Shown: in pieces, positions 25,895-36,526 of the stretch
How the letters are laid out: each line of letters begins with the position of its first letter
Numbering within the stretch: the stretch's first letter is position 1
NCBI RefSeq assembly: GCF_000495855.1
Contig: NZ_AWGF01000013.1
Coordinates: 1-64,000, forward strand
From: Asticcacaulis sp. YBE204
GTDB lineage: Bacteria; Pseudomonadota; Alphaproteobacteria; Caulobacterales; Caulobacteraceae
DNA length: 64,000 bases
Direction of reading: 5' to 3'
Notes under the pieces: model-generated
The model's database searches: none
The model's input: only the letters and a program-made list of their open reading frames with translations
What the model was told of the DNA's origin: nothing
Made by a program: the position numbers and the translations under genes

Positions 25895-26497
25895 ATGAAA
25901 ACGTTGTCTTTTACCAAATTCCTGATCGGAGCCGGTTTTGCCGCCGCGCTGGCCGTACCGTCTCTGGCTTCGGCGCAAGGCTATGACGGCTATTGCTATC
26001 AGCGCAAATCGAACGCCACCACGACCGGCATGGTGGTCGGCGCCATCGCAGGCGCGGCCATCGGCAATTCCAGCTCGCACCGCTACGACCGTGGTGGAAA
26101 CACCATCGCCGGTGCAGCACTGGGGGCCGTTTTAGGCAGCGCGGTCGGCAGCTCCAGCGTCAGCTGCTACGAAGACCGTTACTATTCCTATGAAAACAGC
26201 GGTTATTACGATCCGCCGCCCCCGCCGAGCGGCTATTCGGTCGTCTATTATTCCAGCCGCCCCAGCTACGGCAGCTATAGCGTCTATCGCGACCGCTATT
26301 ATGGTCAGCGCTACTACCCGGCCCCGCCGTCCTACTATTATCGCGGTAATGTCCGTTATCAACAATACGATCCGCGCAATGATCGCCGGGACGACCGTTA
26401 TGATCGCCGCGACGACCGGCGCGACCGGTATGACGGGCGCTACGACGACCGGCGTGATCGTCGAGATGATCGCCGTGACTATCGCGATCGGCATTAA
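25895..26497 (+). CDS. Secreted glycine-zipper-like protein with Arg/Asp repeat tail
   Basis: A 200-residue protein. A signal peptide (about 1-27, ending SLASAQG) is followed by a glycine-rich hydrophobic stretch (TTGMVVGAIAGAAIG and TIAGAALGAVLGSAVG, about 42-85), typical of glycine-zipper outer-membrane or periplasmic proteins. A Tyr/Pro-rich middle and a C-terminal tail of repeated R-D-D-R and R-Y-D units (about 165-200) complete it. Function unknown; related proteins are linked to envelope stress. I chose the ATG at 25895 because it begins a proper signal peptide; a start at 25835 would put 20 extra residues before it. Confidence 0.78.
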   Translation: MKTLSFTKFLIGAGFAAALAVPSLASAQGYDGYCYQRKSNATTTGMVVGAIAGAAIGNSSSHRYDRGGNTIAGAALGAVLGSAVGSSSVSCYEDRYYSYENSGYYDPPPPPSGYSVVYYSSRPSYGSYSVYRDRYYGQRYYPAPPSYYYRGNVRYQQYDPRNDRRDDRYDRRDDRRDRYDGRYDDRRDRRDDRRDYRDRH

Positions 26498-26504
26498 ATA
26501 GAGC

Positions 26505-26534
26505 AAAGCCCCGGAGCTGCCTCCGGGGCTTTTT
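26505..26534. terminator. Bidirectional terminator between convergent genes
   Basis: AAAGCCCCGGAG and CTCCGGGGCTTT form a perfect 12-bp stem with a CTGC loop, and T runs follow on both strands. It serves the glycine-zipper gene and, in the other direction, the RidA gene. Confidence 0.92.
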
Positions 26535-26536
26535 CT

Positions 26537-26917
26537 TTATTCTTCAATCTGAGCAGAAGCTTCGATTTCGACCAGCCATTCCGGATTGATCAGGGCCGAG
26601 GTGCCTAAGAAGCTCGATGCCGGACGAATCTCGCCGAACAGTTCGCCGTGAGCGCGGGCGGCGTCCTTCCACAGCGACATGTCGGTCAGGAAAATACGGG
26701 TACGGATGATGTCGGAAGCCTTGCCACCCGCCTGCTCTACTGCGGCGATGATGATTTCCAGCGCGGCGCGGGTCTGGGTATAGGCGTCGGTTCCGGCGAC
26801 CTTGCCATCGCGAATCGGGGCCGTGCCCGACACTTCGATGCGGTTGCCGACGCGCACGGCGCGCGAAAAGCCGATTTCGGGCTCGAACGGAGAGCCGGAG
26901 GAGATGAGTTGACGCAT
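26537..26917 (-). CDS. RidA-family protein lacking the usual catalytic arginine
   Basis: A 126-residue member of the YjgF/YER057c/UK114 family, which forms trimers. RidA itself hydrolyses reactive enamine/imine intermediates. The fold motifs (RVGNRIEVSGTAPI, ALINPEWLVEIEASAQ) are clear. Where E. coli RidA has RPARSC with the essential arginine, this protein reads RPASSF, so the arginine is replaced by serine. That suggests one of the Rid subfamilies without imine deaminase activity. No metabolic neighbour indicates a pathway. The ATG at 26917 follows a weak ribosome-binding site. Confidence 0.88.
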   Translation of the reverse strand: MRQLISSGSPFEPEIGFSRAVRVGNRIEVSGTAPIRDGKVAGTDAYTQTRAALEIIIAAVEQAGGKASDIIRTRIFLTDMSLWKDAARAHGELFGEIRPASSFLGTSALINPEWLVEIEASAQIEE

Positions 26918-27044
26918 GGATCGCAGACCTTTGTAAGGACAAAAAGAATGCGCTGCCTATGCCTTTCCCGTCTTTGAAAATCAACGCTTTTCGAAGGCGG
27001 GAGCATCAGGGAAACGACATCGCCGCTCCCCTGACGTTTACGCG

Positions 27045-27428
27045 TTAGTTGATGGAGAACGAACCGTATTGGGTTTCTTCGTAGGTGTCTTCGCGCGTCG
27101 CGACGGTCGAGAACTTTTCCATTTCAAAAGTGCTGACCTTGCCGTCCGTGGTTTCAATACGGCCATAGACCGTCTTGAGGACGTTGTTGCTGACATAGGC
27201 GTAGGCGAACTCGGCGCTGGCGCTGGTCCCTTCGGCCTCGCAATCATAGACCTTTACCAGGCGATCCTTCTGGATGCTGGCATCCTTGGAAGCTTCGGCG
27301 GCAGCCAGTTTGGCCGCCGACTTGCCGATGGCGACGGTTTGCGCATCGGTACATTCCGCCAGAGCCGAGCCGGCGGTCAGGGCGCTGGCGATGACAGCCA
27401 CGGCGCCGATCAGTTTCATCTTGGTCAT
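27045..27428 (-). CDS. Small secreted protein of unknown function
   Basis: A 127-residue protein with a clear signal peptide (MTKMKLIGAVAVIASALTAG, cleavage likely after SALA, about residue 24). The mature protein is mostly polar, has two cysteines (in AECTDAQ and VYDCEAEG) that could form a disulfide, and ends in an aromatic/acid-rich segment. I do not recognise a family. A GTG at 27437 and an ATG at 27419 are alternative starts. It stands between RidA and pyrG on the same strand but with gaps over 100 bp on both sides. Confidence 0.7.
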   Translation of the reverse strand: MTKMKLIGAVAVIASALTAGSALAECTDAQTVAIGKSAAKLAAAEASKDASIQKDRLVKVYDCEAEGTSASAEFAYAYVSNNVLKTVYGRIETTDGKVSTFEMEKFSTVATREDTYEETQYGSFSIN

Positions 27429-27568
27429 ATCACACACTCACATAGTTGTTGAAAGAGCGCTGCCCTCGTTATGACAGCGCTATCATTTTAGCTTTTGAGG
27501 CGAGTGGGGCAAGTCAAAAGTTTGCACTGCAACAATATGTGAGAATTACGCTGCAACGCAGCAATTCA

Positions 27569-29236
<1,668 letters not shown>

Positions 29237-29281
29237 TTACCTTCCGGACGCCGCGAACGCGGGTCGTCTAGCTATACATTC

Positions 29282-29315
29282 AAAAAGAGCGGCCCACAAA
29301 TGAGTCTGTGAGCCG
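29282..29315 (-). terminator. Terminator of secG
   Basis: On the minus strand CGGCTCACA pairs with TGTGGGCCG (one G-T pair) around an 8-nt loop, followed by CTCTTTTTG. It lies about 35 bp after the secG stop. Confidence 0.75.
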
Positions 29316-29348
29316 TCCTTTGGTTTTAAGTTTTACAGTCCGGTTCGC

Positions 29349-29870
29349 TTACTGCGACGCGGCTTCCGAAGAGGCCGAGGCGCTGGCCGATTTGGGTGCC
29401 GGCTTAGCGGCGGGCTTGGCCACAGACGAAGACGCGACAGAGGAGGACGAGGTGCCGAGATTGCCGAGCGACGGCGCGGCGGTCGTCGGTGCCGGCAGGT
29501 CGGTCAGCGACGGGGCGACCGAGGCGCTCGACGACGAAGCCCCCTGCTGTTGCTGCGCGGCGGCGGCCTGGGCCGACGCTGCCGATTCGTCCAGTTTCAA
29601 ATTGTCGGCACCGACCTGATCGACGACCGACGTACCGGCGCGATCGAGATTGCTGACGATCGTCAGGCCGATGCAGTTGGCGAAAAACAGCACCGCCAGA
29701 ATCGAGGTCGCGCGCGTCAGGAAATTGCCCGCCCCACGCGCCGACATGAAGCCGCCACCGCCGCCGCCGCCCATGCCGAGCGCGCCGCCTTCGGAGCGCT
29801 GGACGAGGATCAGGCCCACGAGGGCGATTCCGATAATGATTTGGACGGTCAGCAGGATGACAAACAGCAT
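29349..29870 (-). CDS. secG: Preprotein translocase subunit SecG with long low-complexity tail
   Basis: A 173-residue protein whose first 80 residues are a normal SecG: a first membrane segment (about 2-24), the glycine loop RSEGGALGMGG and a second segment (about 53-75). It supports protein movement through SecYEG. The remaining ~90 residues are an Ala/Ser/Gln/Pro-rich tail, much longer than E. coli SecG (110 aa in total); such tails are common in alphaproteobacteria. I chose the ATG at 29870, which begins MLFVILLTVQ; the in-frame extension upstream is not SecG-like. It lies directly downstream of tpiA. Confidence 0.92.
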   Translation of the reverse strand: MLFVILLTVQIIIGIALVGLILVQRSEGGALGMGGGGGGGFMSARGAGNFLTRATSILAVLFFANCIGLTIVSNLDRAGTSVVDQVGADNLKLDESAASAQAAAAQQQQGASSSSASVAPSLTDLPAPTTAAPSLGNLGTSSSSVASSSVAKPAAKPAPKSASASASSEAASQ

Positions 29871-30002
29871 AACTTCCGGACTTTGATAGGTGTCGCGCGC
29901 CGGTTCCCGGTGGCCCGGAAACGCGGAGGAATGGCGTAAGCGCACGCCCTTAGCATCAAGAATGGGCTTTTGCCATAGCCATTTCAAGGATTCGAATACG
30001 GA

Positions 30003-30752
30003 TTAACCCGCAGCCGTGATAATCCGGTTGAAATCCACAGCCTTGAGCGACGCCCCGCCGACCAGAAGCCCGCCCACGCCATCGAGTGTCAAAAGGTGCG
30101 CGGCATTGTCCGGCTTGACCGAACCGCCGTAAAGCACGTGCGGTGTGACCTGACCGTGGAACCGGTCTTCCAGATAGGATTTGACGAGGACCATCGCATC
30201 CACAACCTGTTCATCGGTCGGAATATGGCCGGTACCGATGGCCCAGACGGGCTCATAGGCGACATGGAACACCTGACCCGTCAACTCTTCGGGCAGACTG
30301 GCCCCCAGTTGACGATTCAGAACGGCGTGGGTTTCGCCGGCCAGACGCTCTTCGAGCGTTTCGCCGATGCAGATGACCGGCTCAAGCCCGACGCGGAGCG
30401 CGCCGATGACCTTTTTGGCGACCAGCGCGCAGGGTTCATGGTGACCGTGGCGGCGTTCGGAGTGGCCAAGAATGACCATGCCCGCCCCGGCGTCTTTCAG
30501 CATTTCGGCGGAGATGTCGCCGGTAAAGGCACCGTCAGCTTCGCAATGACAATCCTGACCGCCGGTGATGATGGGGCTGCCCGCCTCAATCAGGGCCTGA
30601 GACAGGCGGTCGAGCAAGGTCGCGGGCGGGAACAGGGCGATACGGGCGTTGGATTTACGCGCGGCGGCATCGATGGACAGGGCTTCCGGCACAGCCTGAG
30701 CCAGGCCATGCATTTTCCAGTTGCCGGCAATAAGCGGTATATTATGTGGCAT
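30003..30752 (-). CDS. tpiA: Triosephosphate isomerase
   Basis: A 249-residue TIM-barrel enzyme interconverting dihydroxyacetone phosphate and glyceraldehyde 3-phosphate. Substrate lysine lies in AGNWKMHG, the catalytic histidine in GHSERR and the catalytic glutamate in AYEPVWAIGTG, with the phosphate loop YGGSVKPDN near the end. Length is typical. It is divergent from the PpiD gene and probably cotranscribed with secG, 132 bp downstream. Confidence 0.97.
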   Translation of the reverse strand: MPHNIPLIAGNWKMHGLAQAVPEALSIDAAARKSNARIALFPPATLLDRLSQALIEAGSPIITGGQDCHCEADGAFTGDISAEMLKDAGAGMVILGHSERRHGHHEPCALVAKKVIGALRVGLEPVICIGETLEERLAGETHAVLNRQLGASLPEELTGQVFHVAYEPVWAIGTGHIPTDEQVVDAMVLVKSYLEDRFHGQVTPHVLYGGSVKPDNAAHLLTLDGVGGLLVGGASLKAVDFNRIITAAG

Positions 30753-30860
30753 TAAATGTCTTAGGGTTTGTTTTTATATCGAATGATTTTATCTGTAACC
30801 AACGGGACGCGCTGCGCCAAGAAAAAACCCGTAAACAAATAGATTCCTATTGTAACAGCC

Positions 30861-30890
30861 TTGATCCGGCCCTAGTTGCTCAATTATATG
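30861..30890 (+). promoter_or_regulatory. Possible promoter of the ppiD-trpE unit
   Basis: TTGATC (30861-30866) is followed after 18 bp by TATATG (30885-30890), 70 bp before the chosen ppiD start. Moderate match only. Confidence 0.3.
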
Positions 30891-30959
30891 TGGCGCGCCT
30901 TGATGACCCTGAATGGGGTTGCGGCGGGGCACCCTTTCCTTTTCCAAGGTCGTTTCTTC

Positions 30960-32879
30960 ATGATCAGCAGTTTCCGAGACTTCACCAAATCCATCGTCTT
31001 CAAGGTTCTGATGGTGGCGCTGATCCTGAGTTTCGCCGTTTTCGGCATGAAGGATGTATTTACCGCCGCTTCGACGAACGACGTCATCGTCGCGGGCGAT
31101 CGCAAGATGACGACCAGCGAATATCGTCGCCGCTTCGACGACTGGAAGACCCAGCAGGAACAGCAGTACAGCCAGCCCGTCACCTATGAAGAAGCTGTGT
31201 CGCACGGCATCCACGTGCAGATGCTGGAAGAACTGGCCAATCAGGAATCGCTGGCGGGGTGGCTGATCAAGGTCGGCGTCAGGCCTTCGATCAAGGTGGT
31301 GAGCGACCAGATTTCCAAGTTCCCGATCTTCTTCGATTCGATTACCGGCAAGTTCGACAAGGCCAAGTATCAGGAAGAACTGGCCCAGCGCATGAAAATG
31401 AGCGAAGGGCAGTTCCAGCAATATATCTCGGATGAGATGGCTCAGCGCCAGTTCGTCGAATCCGCCGTCGCCGGCCTCAAGCCCCCGCGTATCTACGCCG
31501 CCATGCAAAGCGCCTTCCGTCTCGAAAGCCGCGACGCGACCTTCCTGGTCCTGACGCCGGACAGCGTCGAAATGCCCAGCGATCCGTCTGACGCCGATCT
31601 GACCAAGTTCTATAACGACAACAAGGAAAAGCTGCGCCGTCCGGAACTGCGTCAATTCGTCCTTGCTTCCTTCGCGCCGGGCGATTTCGCCTCGAAGGTC
31701 GTGGTCGACGAAGCCGAACTGAAGAAGCTTTACGAATTCCGCCGCGACACCCTGTCGACACCGGAGGTCCGCGCTTTCGTGCAGATTACCGTGCCGGACC
31801 AGAAAGAAGCGCAGAACGTCATCACCGGCCTCAACAGCGGCGCCGATCCGGCGCTTCTGGCCAAGGCGCACAAGGGCACGCTGCTGACCTTCGACAACAA
31901 ACCGAAGACCGCCGTGCCGGACCGCAAGGTCGCCGACGCTGCCTTCGCCCTCAAGGAAGGCGAGACATCCGGCGTCATTCAGGGCGACCTTGGTCTGGCC
32001 GTCGTCAAGGTGTCGCGCATCACCGCCGGTTCGGTGCCGGGCTATGAGTCGGTGCGTCCGACCCTCGAAGTCGATTACAAGACCGATAAGGCCAAGGATC
32101 TGGCCTACAAGGCTTCGGAAGAATTTGAAAAGGAACGCGCTGCCGGTGCCGATTTCGTGGCCGCCGCGCAAAAGCTGGGCGTCAAGATCATCCAGCTGCC
32201 GCCGATGACGGCGCAAGGGCAGATGATCAACGGTCAGTCCTTCGCGCAGTTCCCGCAAATCCTCAAGACCGCCTTCGATCAGCCCAAGGGCGGCGAGACG
32301 GAGGTCACCGAACTCGGCAACGGCGAATACTACGCCATTCGCGTCAATGAGATCATCCCGTCGGAAGTCCCGGCGCTCGACAAGGTGAAGCCCGACCTTA
32401 TCCAGGCCTGGAAGGCGAAAACCGTGATGGACCGAGTCGTCGCCAAGGGTGACGAAGCCGTGGCCCGCCTGCGCAAGGGCGAAAGCATCGAGGCGGTTGC
32501 CGCGTCGATGAAGGCCAAGGTCGAAACCATGCCCGGTCTGCAACGCCAATCGGCGGCCCAGGCCGTCGGTCAGGAAATCGCCGGTCGCGTCTTTGGGTCC
32601 AAGGCCGGTGAAGTGTTCCAGTCGCGCAGCCAGCAGGCCATCGTCGTCGGCAAGGTGACCGCCATCCATTCGGGTGACGCCACGACCGTCAATCAAGCCG
32701 CCGTCATGACCGCTCAGGGCCTGACCTACGGCCTGTTCGAGGACATCAATAACGGTACACGCAAGGGCGCCCGTACCCTGCTCAAGACCAAGACCTACCC
32801 GGATACTGCCGTCAAGGCGCTGGGTCTCGATCCGAAGGAGGTCGCCAAGGCCGCCGAAGCTGGCAAGGCTACGCAATGA
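30960..32879 (+). CDS. PpiD-type membrane-anchored peptidyl-prolyl isomerase/chaperone
   Basis: A 639-residue protein: short cytosolic N-terminus, one membrane anchor (about 13-33, FKVLMVALILSFAVFGMKD), then a large periplasmic part with a SurA-N-like chaperone region (about 50-190) and a parvulin-type domain (about 250-370). This is the SurN/PpiD layout, and such proteins help newly exported proteins fold near the Sec translocon. I chose the ATG at 30960, preceded by AAGG, because it begins MISSFRDFTKS next to the anchor; longer in-frame starts lack similarity. The stop overlaps the trpE ATG (ATGA). Confidence 0.88.
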   Translation: MISSFRDFTKSIVFKVLMVALILSFAVFGMKDVFTAASTNDVIVAGDRKMTTSEYRRRFDDWKTQQEQQYSQPVTYEEAVSHGIHVQMLEELANQESLAGWLIKVGVRPSIKVVSDQISKFPIFFDSITGKFDKAKYQEELAQRMKMSEGQFQQYISDEMAQRQFVESAVAGLKPPRIYAAMQSAFRLESRDATFLVLTPDSVEMPSDPSDADLTKFYNDNKEKLRRPELRQFVLASFAPGDFASKVVVDEAELKKLYEFRRDTLSTPEVRAFVQITVPDQKEAQNVITGLNSGADPALLAKAHKGTLLTFDNKPKTAVPDRKVADAAFALKEGETSGVIQGDLGLAVVKVSRITAGSVPGYESVRPTLEVDYKTDKAKDLAYKASEEFEKERAAGADFVAAAQKLGVKIIQLPPMTAQGQMINGQSFAQFPQILKTAFDQPKGGETEVTELGNGEYYAIRVNEIIPSEVPALDKVKPDLIQAWKAKTVMDRVVAKGDEAVARLRKGESIEAVAASMKAKVETMPGLQRQSAAQAVGQEIAGRVFGSKAGEVFQSRSQQAIVVGKVTAIHSGDATTVNQAAVMTAQGLTYGLFEDINNGTRKGARTLLKTKTYPDTAVKALGLDPKEVAKAAEAGKATQ

Positions 32880-34402
32880 TGAGCGCGCCTGACGTCGCCG
32901 CCAGCGGCTACAGTGAAAGCGGTTTTGCTGCCCGCTACGACGCCGGACAGCCGACCATCATTTCGCGCCGTCTGACCGACGATCTGGAAACGCCGGTTTC
33001 AGCCTATCTGAAACTGGCGCGTCAGCGGCCCTACGCCTTTCTGTTCGAATCGGTCGAAGGCGGGGCACTGGCCGGGCGTTATTCGATCCTGACCCTGCGT
33101 CCGGACGTCGTGTGGCGCTGCTTCGGCAACCGCGCGGAAATCGCCCGCGGTGAGGCGGCCATCGCCAAGGGCCTTTATGTCGCCGAGGACGCCGCCAGCC
33201 TCGATTCGCTGCGCGCCTTGTCGAACGCCAACCGTCTGGATATTCCCGCCGATCTGCCGCCGATGGCGTCGGGCCTGTTCGGCGTGTTCGGTTACGACCT
33301 GATCCGCCTGTCGGAACCGCTGGGCGAGGCCAATCCCGATCCGCTGAACCTGCCCGACGCGGTCGTTGTGCGGCCCTCGGTCATCTGCGTCTTCGATAAT
33401 GTAAAGCATGAAATCCTGCTGACTACGACGGTGTGGCCGGACACGGGCGTCAACGCGCAAACCGCCTATACTGCCGCCCTGTCGCGCCTCGATCGCGTCG
33501 AGGAAGACCTGCGTCTGCCTTTGCCGCCCAAGCCGATCGCCGTCGAACGCCATCAACCGGCACTCGTCTCGCCGACCTCGGCAGCGGACTACGGTCAAAT
33601 GGTCGAAAAGGCCAAGGAATATATCGCGGCAGGCGATATCTTTCAGGTCGTGCCGTCGCACCGTTTCGAAGCGCCGTTCGATCTCGACCCGTTCGCCTTT
33701 TATCGGTCGTTGCGCCGTCAGAACCCGTCGCCTTACCTGTTCTATCTCGATTTCGGCAATTTCCAGCTCGCCGGGTCGTCGCCGGAAATTCTGGTTCGGG
33801 TTCGCGACGGCAAGCTGACCATCCGTCCGATCGCCGGGACGCGCCCGCGCGGCGCGACGCCTGCCGAGGATAAGGCGCTCGAAGACGAATTGCTGGCCGA
33901 TCCGAAGGAACTGTCCGAACACCTGATGCTGCTCGATCTGGGCCGTAATGATGTCGGTCGTGTCGCCAAACCGGCCAGTGTCCGCGTCACCGAAAAGTTC
34001 TATATCGAGCGCTACAGCCACGTCATGCACATCGTCTCGAACGTCGAAGGCGATGCACCGGACGACCTCGATCCGGTCGATGCGCTGCTGGCGGCCCTGC
34101 CCGCCGGAACACTTTCGGGCGCGCCCAAGGTCCGGGCGATGGAAATCATCGACGAACTCGAATCGGTAAAGCGCGGCCTGGGTTACGCCGGCGGCGTCGG
34201 CTATATTTCGGGGTCGGGTGCGGTGGATATCTGCATCGTCCTGCGAACGGCCCTGTTCAAGGACGAAACTATCTATGTGCAGGCGGGCGCCGGTGTCGTC
34301 GCCGACAGCGTGCCGATCAGCGAATATAACGAGACGGTCCACAAGGCCTCGGCCCTGATCAAGGCCGCCTCCGAAGCGTGGCGTTATAAGCAGCGCAACT
34401 AA
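32876..34402 (+). CDS. trpE: Anthranilate synthase component I
   Basis: A 508-residue enzyme making anthranilate from chorismate with ammonia supplied by TrpG, the first step of tryptophan synthesis. The chorismate-binding C-terminal half shows IAGTRPRG, LLDLGRNDVGRV and ALPAGTLSGAPKVRAMEIID. The N-terminal half holds the regulatory tryptophan-binding region. Its ATG overlaps the ppiD stop by 4 bp. It is not contiguous with trpG: a terminator and a small minus-strand gene intervene. No attenuator-like leader peptide is visible, so regulation must come through the ppiD promoter or elsewhere. Confidence 0.96.
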   Translation: MMSAPDVAASGYSESGFAARYDAGQPTIISRRLTDDLETPVSAYLKLARQRPYAFLFESVEGGALAGRYSILTLRPDVVWRCFGNRAEIARGEAAIAKGLYVAEDAASLDSLRALSNANRLDIPADLPPMASGLFGVFGYDLIRLSEPLGEANPDPLNLPDAVVVRPSVICVFDNVKHEILLTTTVWPDTGVNAQTAYTAALSRLDRVEEDLRLPLPPKPIAVERHQPALVSPTSAADYGQMVEKAKEYIAAGDIFQVVPSHRFEAPFDLDPFAFYRSLRRQNPSPYLFYLDFGNFQLAGSSPEILVRVRDGKLTIRPIAGTRPRGATPAEDKALEDELLADPKELSEHLMLLDLGRNDVGRVAKPASVRVTEKFYIERYSHVMHIVSNVEGDAPDDLDPVDALLAALPAGTLSGAPKVRAMEIIDELESVKRGLGYAGGVGYISGSGAVDICIVLRTALFKDETIYVQAGAGVVADSVPISEYNETVHKASALIKAASEAWRYKQRN

Positions 34403-34404
34403 GC

Positions 34405-34432
34405 AAAAAGGGCACCCGGCGGTGCCCTTTTT
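34405..34432. terminator. Terminator between trpE and the convergent small gene
   Basis: AAAAAGGGCACC and GGTGCCCTTTTT form a perfect 12-bp stem with a CGGC loop. It begins 3 bp after the trpE stop and abuts the stop of the minus-strand gene, so it probably serves both. Confidence 0.92.
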
Positions 34433-34758
34433 TAATGTGCTGCGATCTGCTCATCCGTAAGTGGCACGGCCTCGGCGATAGCGGTCTTTTCGCCTTTGGC
34501 AGGCAGGGGCGAAGCCGAAAGTTCGAAACCCCCTTCCGTGCCGGATTTCACCGTTTGGGTCACAAACGGGCGTGCCTCGGCCACGGGCTTGTCGGCCTCG
34601 AACACCGGGCCGACGACCATCGCCGCCGCTAGCCATAAACTTGCCGACGCCAAAGCGACCGACGCCCAAAAAGCTTTGCGAACCGACGGCGCGGGTTTGG
34701 CCGGCTTTTCCAGTAGCGCCAGCGCCTGATCGAGCGGGTTTTGAACTTCAGCGGTCAT
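34432..34758 (-). CDS. Small single-pass membrane protein of unknown function
   Basis: A 108-residue protein with a polar N-terminus containing Lys/Pro repeats (about 18-26), one hydrophobic segment (about 31-52, FWASVALASASLWLAAAM) and a Thr/Ala/Pro-rich likely periplasmic tail. No family is recognised. I chose the ATG at 34758 (GGA 9 bp upstream); an ATG at 34767 would add three residues. It sits head to tail between convergent trpE and divergent trpG, splitting the tryptophan genes. Confidence 0.65.
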   Translation of the reverse strand: MTAEVQNPLDQALALLEKPAKPAPSVRKAFWASVALASASLWLAAAMVVGPVFEADKPVAEARPFVTQTVKSGTEGGFELSASPLPAKGEKTAIAEAVPLTDEQIAAH

Positions 34759-34922
34759 GATCGACATTCCGGAAACAGACGAATCGCAGCGAACAACGTC
34801 CGCGCGAGGATATAATCGATAAATCATGCTGTGATTATGGTTAACGCTTTATGATCTCGGTGTTTTCGGTTGGTTTTTACGCGCCTTAGCCCTATATCCA
34901 AACCATAAGCCGGGAGCGGGCC

Positions 34923-35516
34923 ATGATCCTCGTCATCGATAATTACGACAGCTTTACCTATAACCTCGTCCACTATCTCGCCGAACTCGGCGCGGAGACG
35001 AAGGTCTATCGCAACGATGCTTTGAGCGTGCAGGACGCGCTGGCCCTCAAGCCCAAGGCGGTCCTGCTGTCGCCCGGTCCGTGCGCCCCCGATCAGGCCG
35101 GTATCTGCCTGCCGCTGCTGCGCGCCGCTCCGGACGATTTGCCCATTTTCGGCGTCTGCCTCGGCCATCAGGCCATCGGTCAGGCCTATGGCGGCGACGT
35201 CATCCGCGCCAAGACCCTGATGCACGGCAAGACCAGCCAGATCCACCACGCCGATATCGGCCTGTTCAAGGATTTGCCGAACCCTTTCACCGCTACGCGT
35301 TACCACTCGCTGGCCATCAAGCGCGAGACCCTGCCCGACGATCTGATGGTTACCGCATGGACCGACGATGGCGAGATCATGGGCGTCCAACACAAGACGC
35401 GCCCGATCCACGGCGTGCAATTCCACCCCGAATCGATCGCCACCGAAGGTGGTCATCAGATCCTCGCCAACTTCCTCGAACTGGCGGGCATTGAGAGCCA
35501 ACACGTCTATGTCTGA
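34923..35516 (+). CDS. trpG: Anthranilate synthase component II (glutamine amidotransferase)
   Basis: A 197-residue class I glutaminase that feeds ammonia to TrpE; it may also serve p-aminobenzoate synthase. The start [19 protein letters not shown], the nucleophile C79 in GVCLGHQ, and the His-Glu pair in VQFHPESI are all present. GGGAG precedes the ATG. Its last 8 bases overlap the trpD start, so the two are translated together. Its promoter lies in the 160-bp gap shared with the divergent small gene. Confidence 0.95.
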   Translation: MILVIDNYDSFTYNLVHYLAELGAETKVYRNDALSVQDALALKPKAVLLSPGPCAPDQAGICLPLLRAAPDDLPIFGVCLGHQAIGQAYGGDVIRAKTLMHGKTSQIHHADIGLFKDLPNPFTATRYHSLAIKRETLPDDLMVTAWTDDGEIMGVQHKTRPIHGVQFHPESIATEGGHQILANFLELAGIESQHVYV

Positions 35517-36522
35517 CGCTTTCAAACCGCTTTTGTCGAAGCTCGCCGACGGACAAACCCTGTCCGACGAAGACGCCGAAATCTTCTTCTCGGCCTGTCT
35601 GCGCGGCGAACCCACCCCGGCTCAGGTTGCGGCTGCCGTGACCGCCATCCGACTGCGTGGGGAAACCGTTGGGGAAATCGCCGCCTGCGCCCGCGCCATG
35701 CGCGCCGCCGCCAAAAAGCTCGACCATCCCTATGACACGGTTGATGTCTGCGGCACCGGCGGCGACGGGCTGCATACGCTGAATATCTCGACCGCCGTGG
35801 GGTTTGTCGCGGCGGGCGGCGGGCTCAAGGTCGCCAAGCACGGTAACCGCGCCATCACCTCGAAATCGGGCACCGCCGACGTGCTGGCCGCGCTGGGTGT
35901 CAATATCGACGCCACGCCGGATCAGCAGCGTAAAGCTTTGGACGAAGCCGGTATCTGCTTCCTGTTCGCCGTGTCGCATCATGGGGCGATGAAACACGTT
36001 TCTCCAATCCGGCAGCAACTCGGTTTCCGCACTATTTTCAATCTGTTAGGCCCGCTGACCAACCCCGCCGGCGCGCGCCGTCAGGTCGTCGGCGTCCCCT
36101 CGCCGCGCTTTATCGAGCCGATTGCGAAAGCCTTGGGGCAACTCGACGCCAAACGCGCCTGGGTCGTACATGGTTCCGGGCTCGATGAGTTGACGACGAC
36201 CGGTGAGACCGAGGTCGCGGAATGGAAGGACGGGACGCTGCGCCTGTTCACCATCACGCCTGAGGCCGTGGGCCTGCCGCGCGCGGCACTCGCCGATATC
36301 ACCGGCGGCGCGCCCGAACACAATGCCGCCGCCTTGCGTCGTTTGCTCGAAGGCGAAAAAGGCCCCTACCGCGACATCGTTCTGCTCAATACCGCTGCGG
36401 CGTTCCTTGTCGGCGATGCGGTAGAAACCCTGCGTGACGGCATCGATCTGGCCGCCCAAAGCCTCGATTCGGGTAAGGCTTTGGCCGCGCTCAACCAACT
36501 GTGCATTATTACGAATAGCTGA
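35509..36522 (+). CDS. trpD: Anthranilate phosphoribosyltransferase
   Basis: A 337-residue enzyme joining anthranilate to phosphoribosyl pyrophosphate. The glycine-rich PRPP motif [18 protein letters not shown] and the metal-binding [12 protein letters not shown] stretch are typical. I chose the ATG at 35509, which overlaps the trpG end by 8 bp; longer in-frame starts lie inside trpG. It is followed 4 bp later by trpC. Confidence 0.96.
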   Translation: MSDAFKPLLSKLADGQTLSDEDAEIFFSACLRGEPTPAQVAAAVTAIRLRGETVGEIAACARAMRAAAKKLDHPYDTVDVCGTGGDGLHTLNISTAVGFVAAGGGLKVAKHGNRAITSKSGTADVLAALGVNIDATPDQQRKALDEAGICFLFAVSHHGAMKHVSPIRQQLGFRTIFNLLGPLTNPAGARRQVVGVPSPRFIEPIAKALGQLDAKRAWVVHGSGLDELTTTGETEVAEWKDGTLRLFTITPEAVGLPRAALADITGGAPEHNAAALRRLLEGEKGPYRDIVLLNTAAAFLVGDAVETLRDGIDLAAQSLDSGKALAALNQLCIITNS

Positions 36523-36526
36523 CGCC

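Noticed and set aside
30789-32876. A 695-codon open frame opposite the PpiD gene
   Set aside because: Same reasoning: the plus-strand protein has clear domains and a coupled neighbour, while the reverse frame shows none.
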